DNA of 64,000 nt from contig JAWNZC010000100.1 in NCBI GenBank assembly GCA_035771165.1, forward strand, positions 3,367,501 through 3,431,500, read 5' to 3'. Source of the DNA: Paragorgia papillata (Eukaryota > Cnidaria > Anthozoa > Scleralcyonacea > Coralliidae). Below are positions 53,487-63,724 of this stretch, piece after piece; position 1 is the first letter of the stretch, and every line of letters starts with the position of its first letter. The notes beneath the pieces were generated by a model. The model saw only the letters and a program-made list of their open reading frames with translations, searched no databases and was not told the origin of the DNA. The position numbers were made by a program, and so were the translations under genes.

Positions 53487-56400
53487 CTTCTTTGTCGTCA
53501 AAACGATAGCACGTTTTCCCACTGTCCATCAGATTTTCTAGTATTGAACCATCCAATTCCTTCACAACTACAGAAATTAAAATAGCAAATGTAGTAGCGA
53601 TACCTTATATAATTATCCTTTCGTGAAAAGACCAGTTTCACGAATTTTATTACACTTCTACCCAATGCAACATTCTTTGGGACTATAAAATCGCACCTTG
53701 TGGTCGAACGTACATGTACAGTGCAGTGCAGAGCAGTGGAGTACACACAATAAATTGTGGTTATATATACCTTTTTTATCACTCCCAGCACTGAATGACT
53801 GCCGCCCACCATCAACGTTTTTTTGGAAAAGATTTTAGAGTACACCGATTACAACCAAATAGTGGGAAGGGTCCAACAAGGGTTCAAGCCATAAGCTGAA
53901 CGAATAAAAAACTGTATATATTAATATGCATACATATGCACATGCATGAATGCAGCATTCATATGTGCGCATATGTATGCATATATTGCATCATCACTTT
54001 GTCATCTCTAGCACATGATCGCATGGCAGATCGCCTGTCCACCACTACGCCCGGAGCATCCTTAAATCGTTAAATTTACAGTTTCAGAACAGGATTCATG
54101 CAGCCAGGCTATTTTATTATAGCAGTAACCTATGTTATCAAACATAAATACCTTCTTGCTATGCAATTGATTTCCTTTTATTGCTCCACCTTAAATACAA
54201 TTATAACGAAAAATTAAAGAAAATAAATTTTGGTCAAGTATAATTGATGAACAACTATGCAAACTTGCAAAGTATTTTAATTGTTATTCATATATACTCG
54301 GCGCCATTAAGTATATGACAATATCTAAGTCAATAAAATATTTAGGTGATGTGAATGTTATTTTATTACCGCAACGTTTCACAATGATAGCTAAAGTGAA
54401 CCATAGCTAATAAATGAACATGTAAAGATTAATACATCGTTACGAGTGTGATATATGGTTTATCATCGCGAGTGAAACTTAACAGCCACCACTCACAATG
54501 CTCAATCCCTTATCACAGTACTCGTAACCATTTGTTAACCTTTACAAAACATCTCCCTAATATGTGCAATTGCAATTTCATCCAAGATGGTAAAAATATA
54601 TGCTTAATTCTCTGTTAATAAATTTCCATACTATGCTATTCAGCACTTATGAATTGAATTTATTAATTATCCATCTTTGGGATTAAAAATACAATGGATT
54701 TACATTAAGTCATAATAGAATAAGATCAATATTTGTAGTTAAAAAGACTAAGATTAAAAAGACTAAGTTAAAAAGACAAAGTTGAATGTTATCAGATTTA
54801 TATATATTTACTAGATCTTGCAATGAAAGATTGTTTGTATCTCTCGGTTCTAGATAGAACTGTATAAGAATTATTTTGTCTAAGTTCATGTGGGTATTCT
54901 CTAGGATCAGGCAATAGGGTATGGCAAGGATGGTTTGGTTCCGCTTGAATCCTTCTGATCTCTCGGATGGTTGCTAATTCACGCCTACAGTTTAAATGTT
55001 GTAATGATATGCAAGCTTCAGGTTACCTTGCTATACCGGCATGCTCAGTGAGCTACTGGGCTATATATATTTATTTGCCAATTGTAAGTTTACTTAGTTA
55101 GTCATTAAATTTTTGCATAAATATTTTGTGTGCTTCGATTGATGTCATAACAATTGTTATAAGTTATTGATCGAAATAAATGTAAAAAATAAATGTAAAG
55201 GAATATTTCGGTACTTGCGTAGCACCACATACAGTATGGTGGTAATTAACCAGTATTGTATTCCACAATATTATATTTATTTGTAATCTTCAAACCATCC
55301 TTTCCTCTCCTCATGAAAAAAATGGGTTATCAAGATATTCAACATGTACTAAGCGTTTTCCTATTGTTTCGGATTCGGTAATTAATGCCAACGAAGTAGG
55401 ACAAACTGCTACAATGAACAATATTAATGACATTATCTGCATGCAGGGCTTTTACCAATATATATGAAAAGAAGGGCATTAATTCTTAAAATTACCTTTA
55501 TCACGTTTGTTCCCTTTTTGTAACATGTCCTGTGTTCCCGGCTCCCTATGCATGCAAAACAATAAAATATAGTACGTAGTGGTTGATATCCACACAAAAA
55601 TCACATAATTACCAACCCTCTTCGACGATACAAAAGCAGAAGGAGGCAACTTCTCAGATCCTTTAATTAATGACGTTTTGCCAATTTAGCCTTTTTTAGT
55701 TATCTGTTTTTCAGTTATCAGTTAATATCAAGTTCTCGTTTTCGGCTCGACCTTGTATATCCGATACAACATTGCCACTCATATTGACATATTGTCAAAA
55801 GTATTACATATATACAGACTGAAATGTAATTATATAACATAGAGAGAGAGAGAGAGATCAGAGTAAGAAAATTTATTTAAACTCGGAACAACATCACTAA
55901 TCATATAGATTGCTTTTCATGCAAGCATAGTAAATAGCTACTTTGTAATATTGGGCATTTCACTCGATTACTTAGCATGTTCTAGGGATTTTTGGTGAAG
56001 GAAAATTCGAGTGTAGAATATATACATTTTAAGATGTGTATATTCTACACTCGAATTTTCCTTCACCAAAAATCCCTAGAACATACTTTGTAAATAGATC
56101 TGGATCTATTCACAAAGTAGATATTTACATACTTTGATAGAGAGATAGAGAGATAATGTTGTTGCACAAGTCATGCATATTTCAGCATGGTTTTAAATTT
56201 AAATTTTTATTAAAGTTATTGTATAGAGTAGTCACACACTCACCACTCATCATCACTTAGTACAAGTTTGGCAATTTTCTTCCTTTCTGTACTTGTAACC
56301 GCAGATCCAAAAGCTGTATTTGGGCAATTCGACACGCCGGAGTTGAAAAAAAATATTTTTGACTAAGAAACTTTGGTCAAAAGTAAACATTTTTCAAATC

Positions 56401-59400
56401 TATGTACCTCAAAGTTTACGAAAATGTTGATGGGAGTCAAAATGTTCGCATATTTTAACCACAAAATTTATCGAAAAATGCATACATCTTAACATTAAAA
56501 ATAACAACCAAGACAGATGAAAAAACTATCTACACATTTTTTTTGCTTTTATAAGGGTTGCTTTGAAACAGCAAAGTTTTATTGGAGATTATGTTTGGCA
56601 TGATAAAAACTACTGTGGGTTGTTCGGAGTTGAGATTTCGTTGCGGACGTTACACGATCACAGTGGGTAACATATAGTTTTTAAATCTCATAACACAAAG
56701 CAGTATCATTTTACGCATTCTATTACTCAAGTTTAATAAACAAACTAAAAGTAACATAAAAATAATAAAAACCATCAACCACTGTTTTCTAATTTCCAGG
56801 AATTGCGTTGCGACGTTACATAACTTGTGTTGCGGACGTTACGCAGTAAAACAACTGCTGAAACAAAGCAGAACCGAAGGCATATTGATCCTTAAGTTTC
56901 AAATATCTATCCTGGAGTTTCAAATATCTGTCCTGGTTAAAAAAGTCAACATTTCATATCAGCTACTTAAAGCTGTCTCAAACATACAGGTAAAACAAGA
57001 AACGTTTTTCTTCCTCAGGAAATTTTTTCCTCAAAAGTGGCTGTTTCTAAATTTTGAAAACTTGCAATGATTTTCTTGGCTAAATAATACAATACAATAC
57101 AATACAATACAATACAATACAATACAATACAATACAATACAATACAATACAATTCAATTTATTAAGGTCAGTAACGTGGGATATTAGGTTACCCTCAGCC
57201 TAGAAATAGGCTTTTCCGTGCGCAAACCGCTGGAAGCCGCTGTGGGCGCTGGCCGCCAAATTAAATTCGCTTCGTGACGTCACGGAAGCTGATGCGCCTT
57301 CTGTTTTTCGTCCCGCCCCTTTTTAGTCCCCAGGCTCCCGTATAGTATAAATAAGCTCTGAATTCTCCGGAAAATCCGAAAATAAAAATAGAAGGCCTAG
57401 TGTCTAGGCTGGGTTACCCTTACATCCGAGCCAGAGGCTCATGTTTAAAATGTCAACAACAACAATTAAAACTTAAAAGTTTATTGAACAAAACACTTGT
57501 TGGCCTTTAAAGAGCAATGGCCCTCGATGACTGCCACTTTTAAATGTTCATGTATTTCTTTGTTTCATTCAGGGCCGGAGCTAGGGTGTAGTGTGTGGTG
57601 TGACACCCCCAAGAATTGCCTTTATTTGTTCTATAGTCGGCAGACAAGAGATTTCAGTCGGCAGTCGACACCCGCCAGCAGCCAGACTCGACGAGTACGA
57701 GTACTGACGAGTGATGATTATGTAGCAGTCGGCAAAATTGAGCGTACAACCCCCCATGCAAAATTTTCTGAGGACGGCCCTGGTTTCATTACAAAATCTG
57801 ATGTGAATATGTAAAGCTTTCATACTGTGTAACGTCCGCAACGGCTCATTTTGTCTTCTTGGTAAAAACAGAGAAAATAATGTGAAATAGTGACATAAAA
57901 ATTAAACCTCAAACATATGTTGATATGCGCAAACTCAAATAGTTCTCCTAAACGTTCTCATTTCATAGGAAAATACGATCAAACATTGTTGCCAAATACA
58001 CATGGTTCAGTTTTGTAACGTCCGCAACGCATATATTTCCTTTAATTCAAGAAGAACTAAATTGACAATACTCAGGATTGTACCAGTGTAAGTTTTATTT
58101 TACTATGTACAGTAGCTACAAACAGCATTATTATCAAAATATTTTTTGACATTAAAGCTATATTGAAAAATACCCTTGATATTTTGTCTGAAATGTAACG
58201 TCCGCAACGAAGAAATGCCCATTTAAACATTACAATACATGTAACTTTAAACATTTGTATGTGTTAATATTTTACACATCCAGTGCCCATAAAAGCATAG
58301 TACACACATACATATAGGACAGTACATCACACACATACAGTACACACGTAACAACGCGCAAGCTGTTACATACCTGCAAGCAAGTTGTTACAAGGCTGTT
58401 CAACAGGCTGTCACCGTGATGTGTTCGTACTGAATGTCCCAGTCTGTTAACATGTCTGTAACAGGTTGTTGACAACTTGTAACAAGGCTAATGACTCCAA
58501 CAGACTGGTGACAAGTTGTTCCAACAACCTGTTACCGCTCTGCACTTAACAAGTTGTTAACAGGTTGATGCTAACAAGATTGTAGCAGCTTCTTGAATGA
58601 ACAGCATTGTTACAACTTGTTCCCAGCCTTGCTACAAGCCTGTTGCGAACACATCCTGTGATTTTTACGTGTGTACAACTCTGTTCCATCACTCTCCCTT
58701 CTTCTCAGTGCCTAGATCTATCCGTTTTTGTATCGGTATGTCTCTATATCCAACCGTCCCTCTCTCAGTCTGTTCATCTGTCCACTGACTTATCTGTGCA
58801 TCCAACTTTATCTACTCCATCCATTTACTCACATTTCAACATTTCATCAAGTGAAGGAAGATCATCAATGCTATTAGGAGCACTTGATTGTTGACTTGGG
58901 TCTACTACGCCTGACTATACAAAAATTATAGATTTCACATAAAATCACTCAATCTACTGGAAAATACCTATCAATTACGCAGTATCTCAGCCCTACACAT
59001 TAGTAACATTACCGAACTCTTCACCGAACTTTTCTTGCTGTTATCATCTGACCTTGATTTTGGTAGAATGCCAAATCTAGTAGTCTTGAGAAGGTTAACA
59101 AGTTCTACAATTGAGTATTGGGCATCTGGTGCAGCCGTCCATTTAGCTCCATGTCGGAATGTATACAATCTAAGTTGATGTTCCATTTTAAATAACGTTT
59201 TATCTTTATTTAGTAGGCCACGTTGTGTCATTTGCGAATCAATTATAATATCCTCCGGCGGTGCCTCATTAGCAATTGTGTTCACTCTGGTTAGTTTCAG
59301 AGGAGTCATATTTCCTTAATATTTTTTTTCAAAAGCATGCATGGTTTAACTAGTGGCCTCGCACCAACTAAACTAAATTAAACAAAACTACTTGATAACC

Positions 59401-62400
59401 CTATGTCGCATTGAACCAAATAATAACAGAATTTCCCCTAAATCACCCAGCAATTCGCCTTAAGGTGGCTCCATACAGTTTCTTGAAAAATGGAAAATAC
59501 AAGTTTGAGAGTCCAAAAGACGTGATTATTAAACAATTCGGAAAAAGAATAAAACTAAATGTTATGCATAGTTAAACAGTCTGACAATAAAAAACTGTTA
59601 CCAAATAAATAGCAACAGTTGTTGCTATGGCAACAATGACGTTTCAAAATGGCTCCCAATTACCTTCAAACTAATTTAATTCGAAAAAAACTTTGGTGAC
59701 CCCTAAGTTTTTTTTCATTAAAACTTTCCTTGAAGTATGAATAATCAATAGGCCGAGTTTAAAAAAATTCTGTAGCACGAAATGTTTTTAAAAACTAACA
59801 AAACATAATTTTTCCGTAAAAATAATTACTCGTTCTACAGAATTTTTTTAAAATCGGCATATTGATTACTCATACTTCAAGAAAAGTTCTAATGGAGAAA
59901 AAATTGGGGGTCACCAAAGTTTTTTTCGAATTAAATTAGTAAAGGGTAATTGGCAGCCATTTTAAAACGTCATTGTTGCCATAGCAACAACTGTTGCTAT
60001 TTATTTGGTAACAATTTTTGATTAACATTTAGTTTTATTCTTTTTCCGAATTGTTTATGCACGTGTTTTGGACTCTCAAACTTGTATTTTCCATTTTTCA
60101 AGAAACTGTGTGGAGCCACCTTAACTTGCTATGATTATCATACAACTCCATACACTCAATCACAACATAAAAATTAGAATTACTTTCTTATAAACGTTTG
60201 TTTACACCATTGTTTGCTATAAAGGTGCTAGCTGTTACAATTACGAAACTTAGCATCCAACTTGTGCCAGAAAAAATTGCATAACATAGTGTAAGATACT
60301 CTGCAGTCCCCATGCCAGTCTTACAATGTCTTTGTTGCAGCAGCAAAATTTTTGTTGCAGCAAAGGTTGCAGTGCATGGAGTCAGGTTCTACTTTTCCCA
60401 ACAATACTGCACATGTGTAGCAGCAATGCTGCAATGGATTTCTGAAGCATTAAACCACTTGCAACAATTAATTAATTTGGCCTCCAAGAAACACTTCTGA
60501 GTGTAAAAAAAGCAGCCATGCACATGCAACTGCAAATTCAGAGCTCTGTTTAAAGCTGTTTGCTGACAAATATTTTTCATAACCATACAGTATATACATT
60601 GTATACTATGGTCATAGTGCATAATTATAGTCTGGCATAGTTCTAATTGGTACTTTGCAGTGCTTTGTTTTTTTGCATCTATAATGCACGAGGTTGGGGG
60701 CATACATTGAGCATTTGATTTTTCTTACAAATTTTCAATCAAATCCTTTCCTGTTGATTATTAATATTTGTCAAATGTTATCAAGCATTCTTATACCTGA
60801 ACCTGGATAATAATCAAATTCACAAGGGTTGGGTTCCAAAAATTGTCAAACATCCTATGTTTGCCCTGAATTTCCCACATGGGCTTAACATTGATAGGTA
60901 CATACAACTCCTAGCTAATCAGAACAATTCATGGAGTTGTTGTTACACTCAGGGGAAGTGGAGGATGCCATTTAGTGTGGGGCATTTAAATTTAAATTTA
61001 AAAATATTTATAATGCGCTAAAACTATAAATATTCTAAAGTGCAGTTTACAGTAGTAACTTAAGCATTACAAATATATTACAAAGACAATAATCCAAAAG
61101 TTCAACAAACCCCACCTAAAAATAAAAAAATAACTATGACGCATGTTTGTTATGACTGATGGCATGTTCATGGCCAATAAATCACTTTCCACAGGGGTGT
61201 TGGTGAATGCTTCCCTAGATTGAGTTTGGATTTTCAGGCATCTGAGAAGCCAACTTTCAGCTACATTGTTCAGCTATTATAAATTTAAGTGCATTAAATG
61301 CCACAAATAGATTGTTAGCTTAGTACTGCAATATTCAATTAATGTATGGATCAATTCTTCCTGTAACCATCCCCCCCCCCCATCTGGGAAACCCAGGGAC
61401 TATGCAAAATAATTGATCCTGGGGGTGGGGAATTGCTCTTTTAATTTCAGCCCTGGGGGGTAAGGGTGGGGATGTATGGATTTTCATCCAATAAGCAATG
61501 TAAACTTTGTCCAAGAGCTGTTGTCATTCATCTAAATGCATAGTTACTGATTCACTATGTGGCCAACTTATCAGAAAAATCAGTGGTTGCATGTGGGAAA
61601 ACTGCTTGATTCCAGGTGGTATAGTACACAAAATGCCAGTGATAATTGTTGTTCTATGCATTTTTTACATACTCCAGGTAGAAATATTCATCTAACATTT
61701 TTAGCCTTGCACCGGTGGGGAATTAACAAACTTCACAGTCCCGGGGGATGGGAAATTTGCTATGAACTTCATAAAAAATTACAAATCCCGATGGTGGTGG
61801 GGGGGGGGGGGGGGGAGGGGGGGGGGGGGGGGGTTGGGTTACAGGAATAATATTCTATATATTTCTATAATATTCTAAAATCAGTTTGAATGTTATAATG
61901 TATGAAAATTTTGCAGGAAAAATACACCCCACAGAATAAAACTGGGGGGGGGGGGGAGGGGTTCGTTCGCCTCCCTGGCCCATCCAACTTCCTCCACCCG
62001 TTCACACAAATTTATTTAGTGGATTGACTGACAATAGTATTGGATCATTTGCTCGCAACTTTGTGCTGCTTTTCGTGACTAAATTAATACATGCATCAGA
62101 AGCACAATCTGATCCGATTAATCAGATGGTGTGAATATTTGCCTTTTGGCTTTATACCACAACTGGAGAGTTTCCCGCCTTCTTTGACGACTTTCCAACA
62201 GGTTCCTTCTTTTGCTTTTGTACCCGATTGTACTGCAGTAGAAGCTCATTTATATCCTTCTTTTCCCGTTCACCTTAATCGAAGTCAAATTTTATAATTA
62301 TAAATAATTAATTTGACACATGCAGACCAATGAAACTGTGCTCGTTGATGGCCAGAATGTACGAAGTTTTCTTACCTCTTTCCAGCTGCCCCGCACACGC

Positions 62401-62445
62401 AGCACGGTAGTATTCTTTATTTTCTCGCATTTTCTTCATGCTCAT
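53487..62445 (-). CDS. Alpha-kinase gene, N-terminal exons
   Basis: Exon 1 (62376-62445) MSMKKMRENKEYYRAACAGQ. Exon 2 (62158-62232) SGTKAKEGTCWKVVKEGG. Exon 3 (59013-59314) contains IIIDSQMTQRGLLNKDKTLF and YTFRHGAKWTAAPDAQYSIV. Exon 4 (58833-58914) SAPNSIDDLPSLDEMLK. Exon 5 (53487-53567) DGSILENLMDSGKTCYRFDD. The region before the kinase domain is unrecognised. TCW and TCY motifs recur. Exon 4 and exon 5 join in phase, but extra exons may lie between. Introns here hold several MITEs and LINE tails. Confidence 0.6.
53821..55495. other. Kinase-gene intron sequence
   Basis: AT-rich. Only one possible 38-nt exon (54152-54189, minus) with AAG acceptor and GTATTT donor is visible. No other gene. 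Confidence 0.35.
55836..55960 (-). mobile_element. LINE 3'-end fragment ending in (CT)n
   Basis: On the minus strand, TCCGAGTTTAAATAAATTTTC then (CT)n matches the 3' UTR end of LINE copy 1 (TTCCGAGTTTAAATAAAGTC, (CT)n), with GAAAAGCAAT shared further up. A solo tail in the same family, but without TGTC repeats beside it. Confidence 0.65.
55981..56080. repeat. 100-bp near-perfect palindrome
   Basis: TCTAGGGATTTTTGGTGAAG and TCGAGTGTAGAATATA with complements and an ~8-base loop. It lies inside or beside the LINE tail, flanked by inverted ATGT/ACAT. Confidence 0.85.
57087..57180 (-). mobile_element. (AATAC)n tail and 3' end of another LINE
   Basis: About 12 AATAC units followed by AATTCAATTTATTAAGGTCA. 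On the minus strand this is AATAAATTGAATTG(TATTG)n, a usual LINE 3' end with a pentamer tail. Confidence 0.6.
57562..57790. mobile_element. 213-bp hAT-like MITE
   Basis: Body 57570-57782 with ends CAGGGCCG / CGGCCCTG. The 8-bp duplication GTTTCATT is at 57562-57569 and 57783-57790. Internal CACCCCC/TGTGGTGT blocks are poor palindromes. Confidence 0.85.
58370..58650. repeat. Dispersed repeat rich in GTTGTTACAAG
   Basis: Words such as ACAACTTGTAACAAG, AACAGGTTGTTGACAACTTG and CTGTTAACA occur in both orientations over ~280 bp. Non-coding. Confidence 0.55.
59460..60124. mobile_element. 665-bp foldback MITE flanked by TTAA
   Basis: TTAA, GGTGGCTCCATACAGTTTC...with ~310-bp arms mirrored almost throughout (GTTGCTATGGCAACAATGAC, TTTAAAAAAATTCTGTAG), ending TGGAGCCACC, TTAA. 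It lies in the intron between kinase exons 2 and 3. Confidence 0.85.
60125..62157. other. Intron with homopolymer runs
   Basis: C-run at 61370-61380 and G-runs at 61797-61835 and 61944-61957, where assembly errors are likely. GTTGCAGCA words at 60330-60370. No gene seen apart from the kinase exons on either side. Confidence 0.45.
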
Positions 62446-62547
62446 TTTCCAACAGCGTTATAAACTGCGGCGAATCATCTATCAAATGCATCAATGCCTC
62501 GAAAATGGTTAATTAAATATTTAAAATAAATAGCGTGTATTCGTCAT

Positions 62548-62921
62548 GTAGAAACCGCTGTACATAAGTATTGTTTAACCAACCAATGGTTGCTAGGTTA
62601 CGAACTACGTACTTTCACTTTTCACATTTTAGACTATGTTGCAAGGTTACTAACTACGTACTTTCACTTTTCACATTTTAGACTATGTTGCTAGGTTACG
62701 AACTACGTTACTTTCACTTTTCACATTTTAGATGGTTGCTAGGTTACGAACTACGTACTTTTCACATTTTAGATGGTTGCTAGGTTACGAACTACGTACT
62801 TTCACTTTTTGAACTACGTACTTTCGGTTTTCCCCAACGAACTTCAAGTACGTACTTGTGAAACGAGTTTTCAAAACGAGTTTTCAAAATGTACTTTCAT
62901 TTACACCTCTCGGCTTCCGTA
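62548..62921 (-). repeat. Right terminal inverted repeat of the giant element
   Basis: 374 bp, reverse complement of the left TIR with the same subrepeat structure. The subrepeat order and number differ slightly and it has one extra ACTCGTTTTGAAA duplication. The outer end is GGCTTCCGTA followed by TGCGAG. Confidence 0.88.
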
Positions 62922-63228
62922 TGCGAGTTAACTAAAACATGTTAAAGTAAAAAAGCGGCGTTGATTTACTCTACCTTATATATTTTTGGTAAGTTTTTGC
63001 CGGGGTATATGTATCTTTTTGGCTTCTTTATCAGCAAGTTTCGCAATCCTAAATTGAAATCATCAGGAGCGCGTTGTTTGTGGCGGCAGAGAAGGATTCG
63101 AAGGAAGGTCCTTTGAATTTTGGGTACAAAGTTCAATAAAAATAATTATGGTACACGACTGCGCTTGAACTAAAATTGCCAACATTTTGCGAATCTAGTA
63201 ATATTTCCAAATAATATTTTACATTATA

Positions 63229-63660
63229 ATGGGCGGAAGATTATTTTCCACGGATAAAACTATCAATCCTGCAGTTTTCAAAGTTTATCGAAGACACACA
63301 AAATACATCCGAGCAATGGCAGGTAAAAAAGCGCGCGCTTTTAGGTTACGTCATAAAATATAAAATTCAAAGTGGAAACACAACGGTCAAAAGGAATTAT
63401 GAAAGCAATGTCGATATCGATGTGTTTAAAGAAGAAAATTCTATGGTAAGACACAAGCAGAAAAGCTACCAACAATCCAAAGTAAAAGAGTAAAGCAGCA
63501 CATTGAAAGAAATAAAGATCAAGATTGAACAGAGCAAGAATTAAAGGAAAGCAGAATAAAAAAACTAAAACCTCTTCAAAACTCTACACTGTTGAAATAA
63601 ACGATGATTCCCAAATACAACTCTCTTCAAATTTGCCCAATACAAGGTAAAAGAAATAAC
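63229..63660 (+). CDS. Candidate 5' exons of an unrecognised, probably decayed gene
   Basis: ATG GGC GGA... gives 31 codons (MGGRLFSTDKTINPAVFKVY at its start) ending GGCAG|GTAAAA. An in-phase frame (YVIKYKIQSGNTTVKRNYES...) follows CTTTTAG 22 bases later and ends ATG|GTAAGA. A 22-base intron is too short for normal splicing, so this may be a frameshift or two real exons with a wrong join. Downstream 63447-63660 still looks protein-like (QAEKLPTIQSKRVKQHI, EINDDSQIQLSSNLPN) but has stops. I do not recognise the family. Confidence 0.35.
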
Positions 63661-63724
63661 TTGTGATCTCATAGTGCACGAACTGGAGCTGTCAAATGAT
63701 CATGAGAAGGTATGCATTATTTTT

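Larger units (their letters stand above)
56640..58210. repeat. Symmetrical set of GTTGCGGACGTTAC motifs
   Basis: Three copies on the plus strand (56640, 56807 with one base missing, 56829) and three in reverse complement (57829, 58015, 58195). This looks like subterminal binding-site arrays of an old element about 1.6 kb long. No transposase seen. Confidence 0.65.
43506..62445 (-). pseudogene. Alpha-kinase gene carried in the giant element (at least 14 exons)
   Basis: Exons in transcript order: 62376-62445, 62158-62232, 59013-59314, 58833-58914, 53487-53567, 52758-52820, 52427-52671, 51199-51281, 50885-51099, 48780-48828, 48570-48673, 47087-47160, 46542-46625, 43506-44441. Optional small exons lie at 55496-55545, 54152-54189 and ~53771-53815. 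Phases agree at each listed join, and donors and acceptors are GT-AG. The middle encodes a complete atypical alpha-kinase domain, the C-terminus a Gln/Pro/Asn-rich tail. One in-frame TAA (50937-50939) sits where the family has Ser, so this copy is probably dead. Its substrate and role are unknown. The start lies 102 bp inside the right TIR, suggesting it belongs to the transposon. Confidence 0.72.
30977..62927. mobile_element. 31.9-kb two-gene transposon: 6-bp TSD, long TIRs, DDE transposase and alpha-kinase
   Basis: The unit 30983-62921 starts TACGGAAGCCGAGAGGTGTA and ends with the reverse complement. TGCGAG lies immediately outside both ends (30977-30982 and 62922-62927). Two spliced genes read inward: an IS3-like DDE transposase on + (31419-42458) and an alpha-kinase gene on - (62445-43506). 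Start codons are 84 and 102 bp from the inner TIR edges, and the 3' ends are ~1.05 kb apart. The 6-bp duplication agrees with what I recall for the eukaryotic IS3-like (IS3EU) group. A large share of the length is later insertions in introns. Alternative: two independent insertions of one MITE family in opposite orientation, but the matching TSD and gene placement argue against that. Confidence 0.78.

Noticed and set aside
53771..53845. Kinase exon with donor AAAAAG|GTATAT
   Set aside because: The donor and frame look plausible, but no AG acceptor exists upstream in frame. Kept only as an optional exon in the gene description.
61507..61850. Overlapping open frames ending in poly-Gly
   Set aside because: They run into homopolymer G and have no splice or family support.
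30977..62927. Maverick/Polinton (also 6-bp TSD and long TIRs)
   Set aside because: No DNA polymerase B, capsid, ATPase or protease frame is present. The transposase block WHMDGYD...GTEN and the spliced structure fit an IS3-like DNA transposon better.
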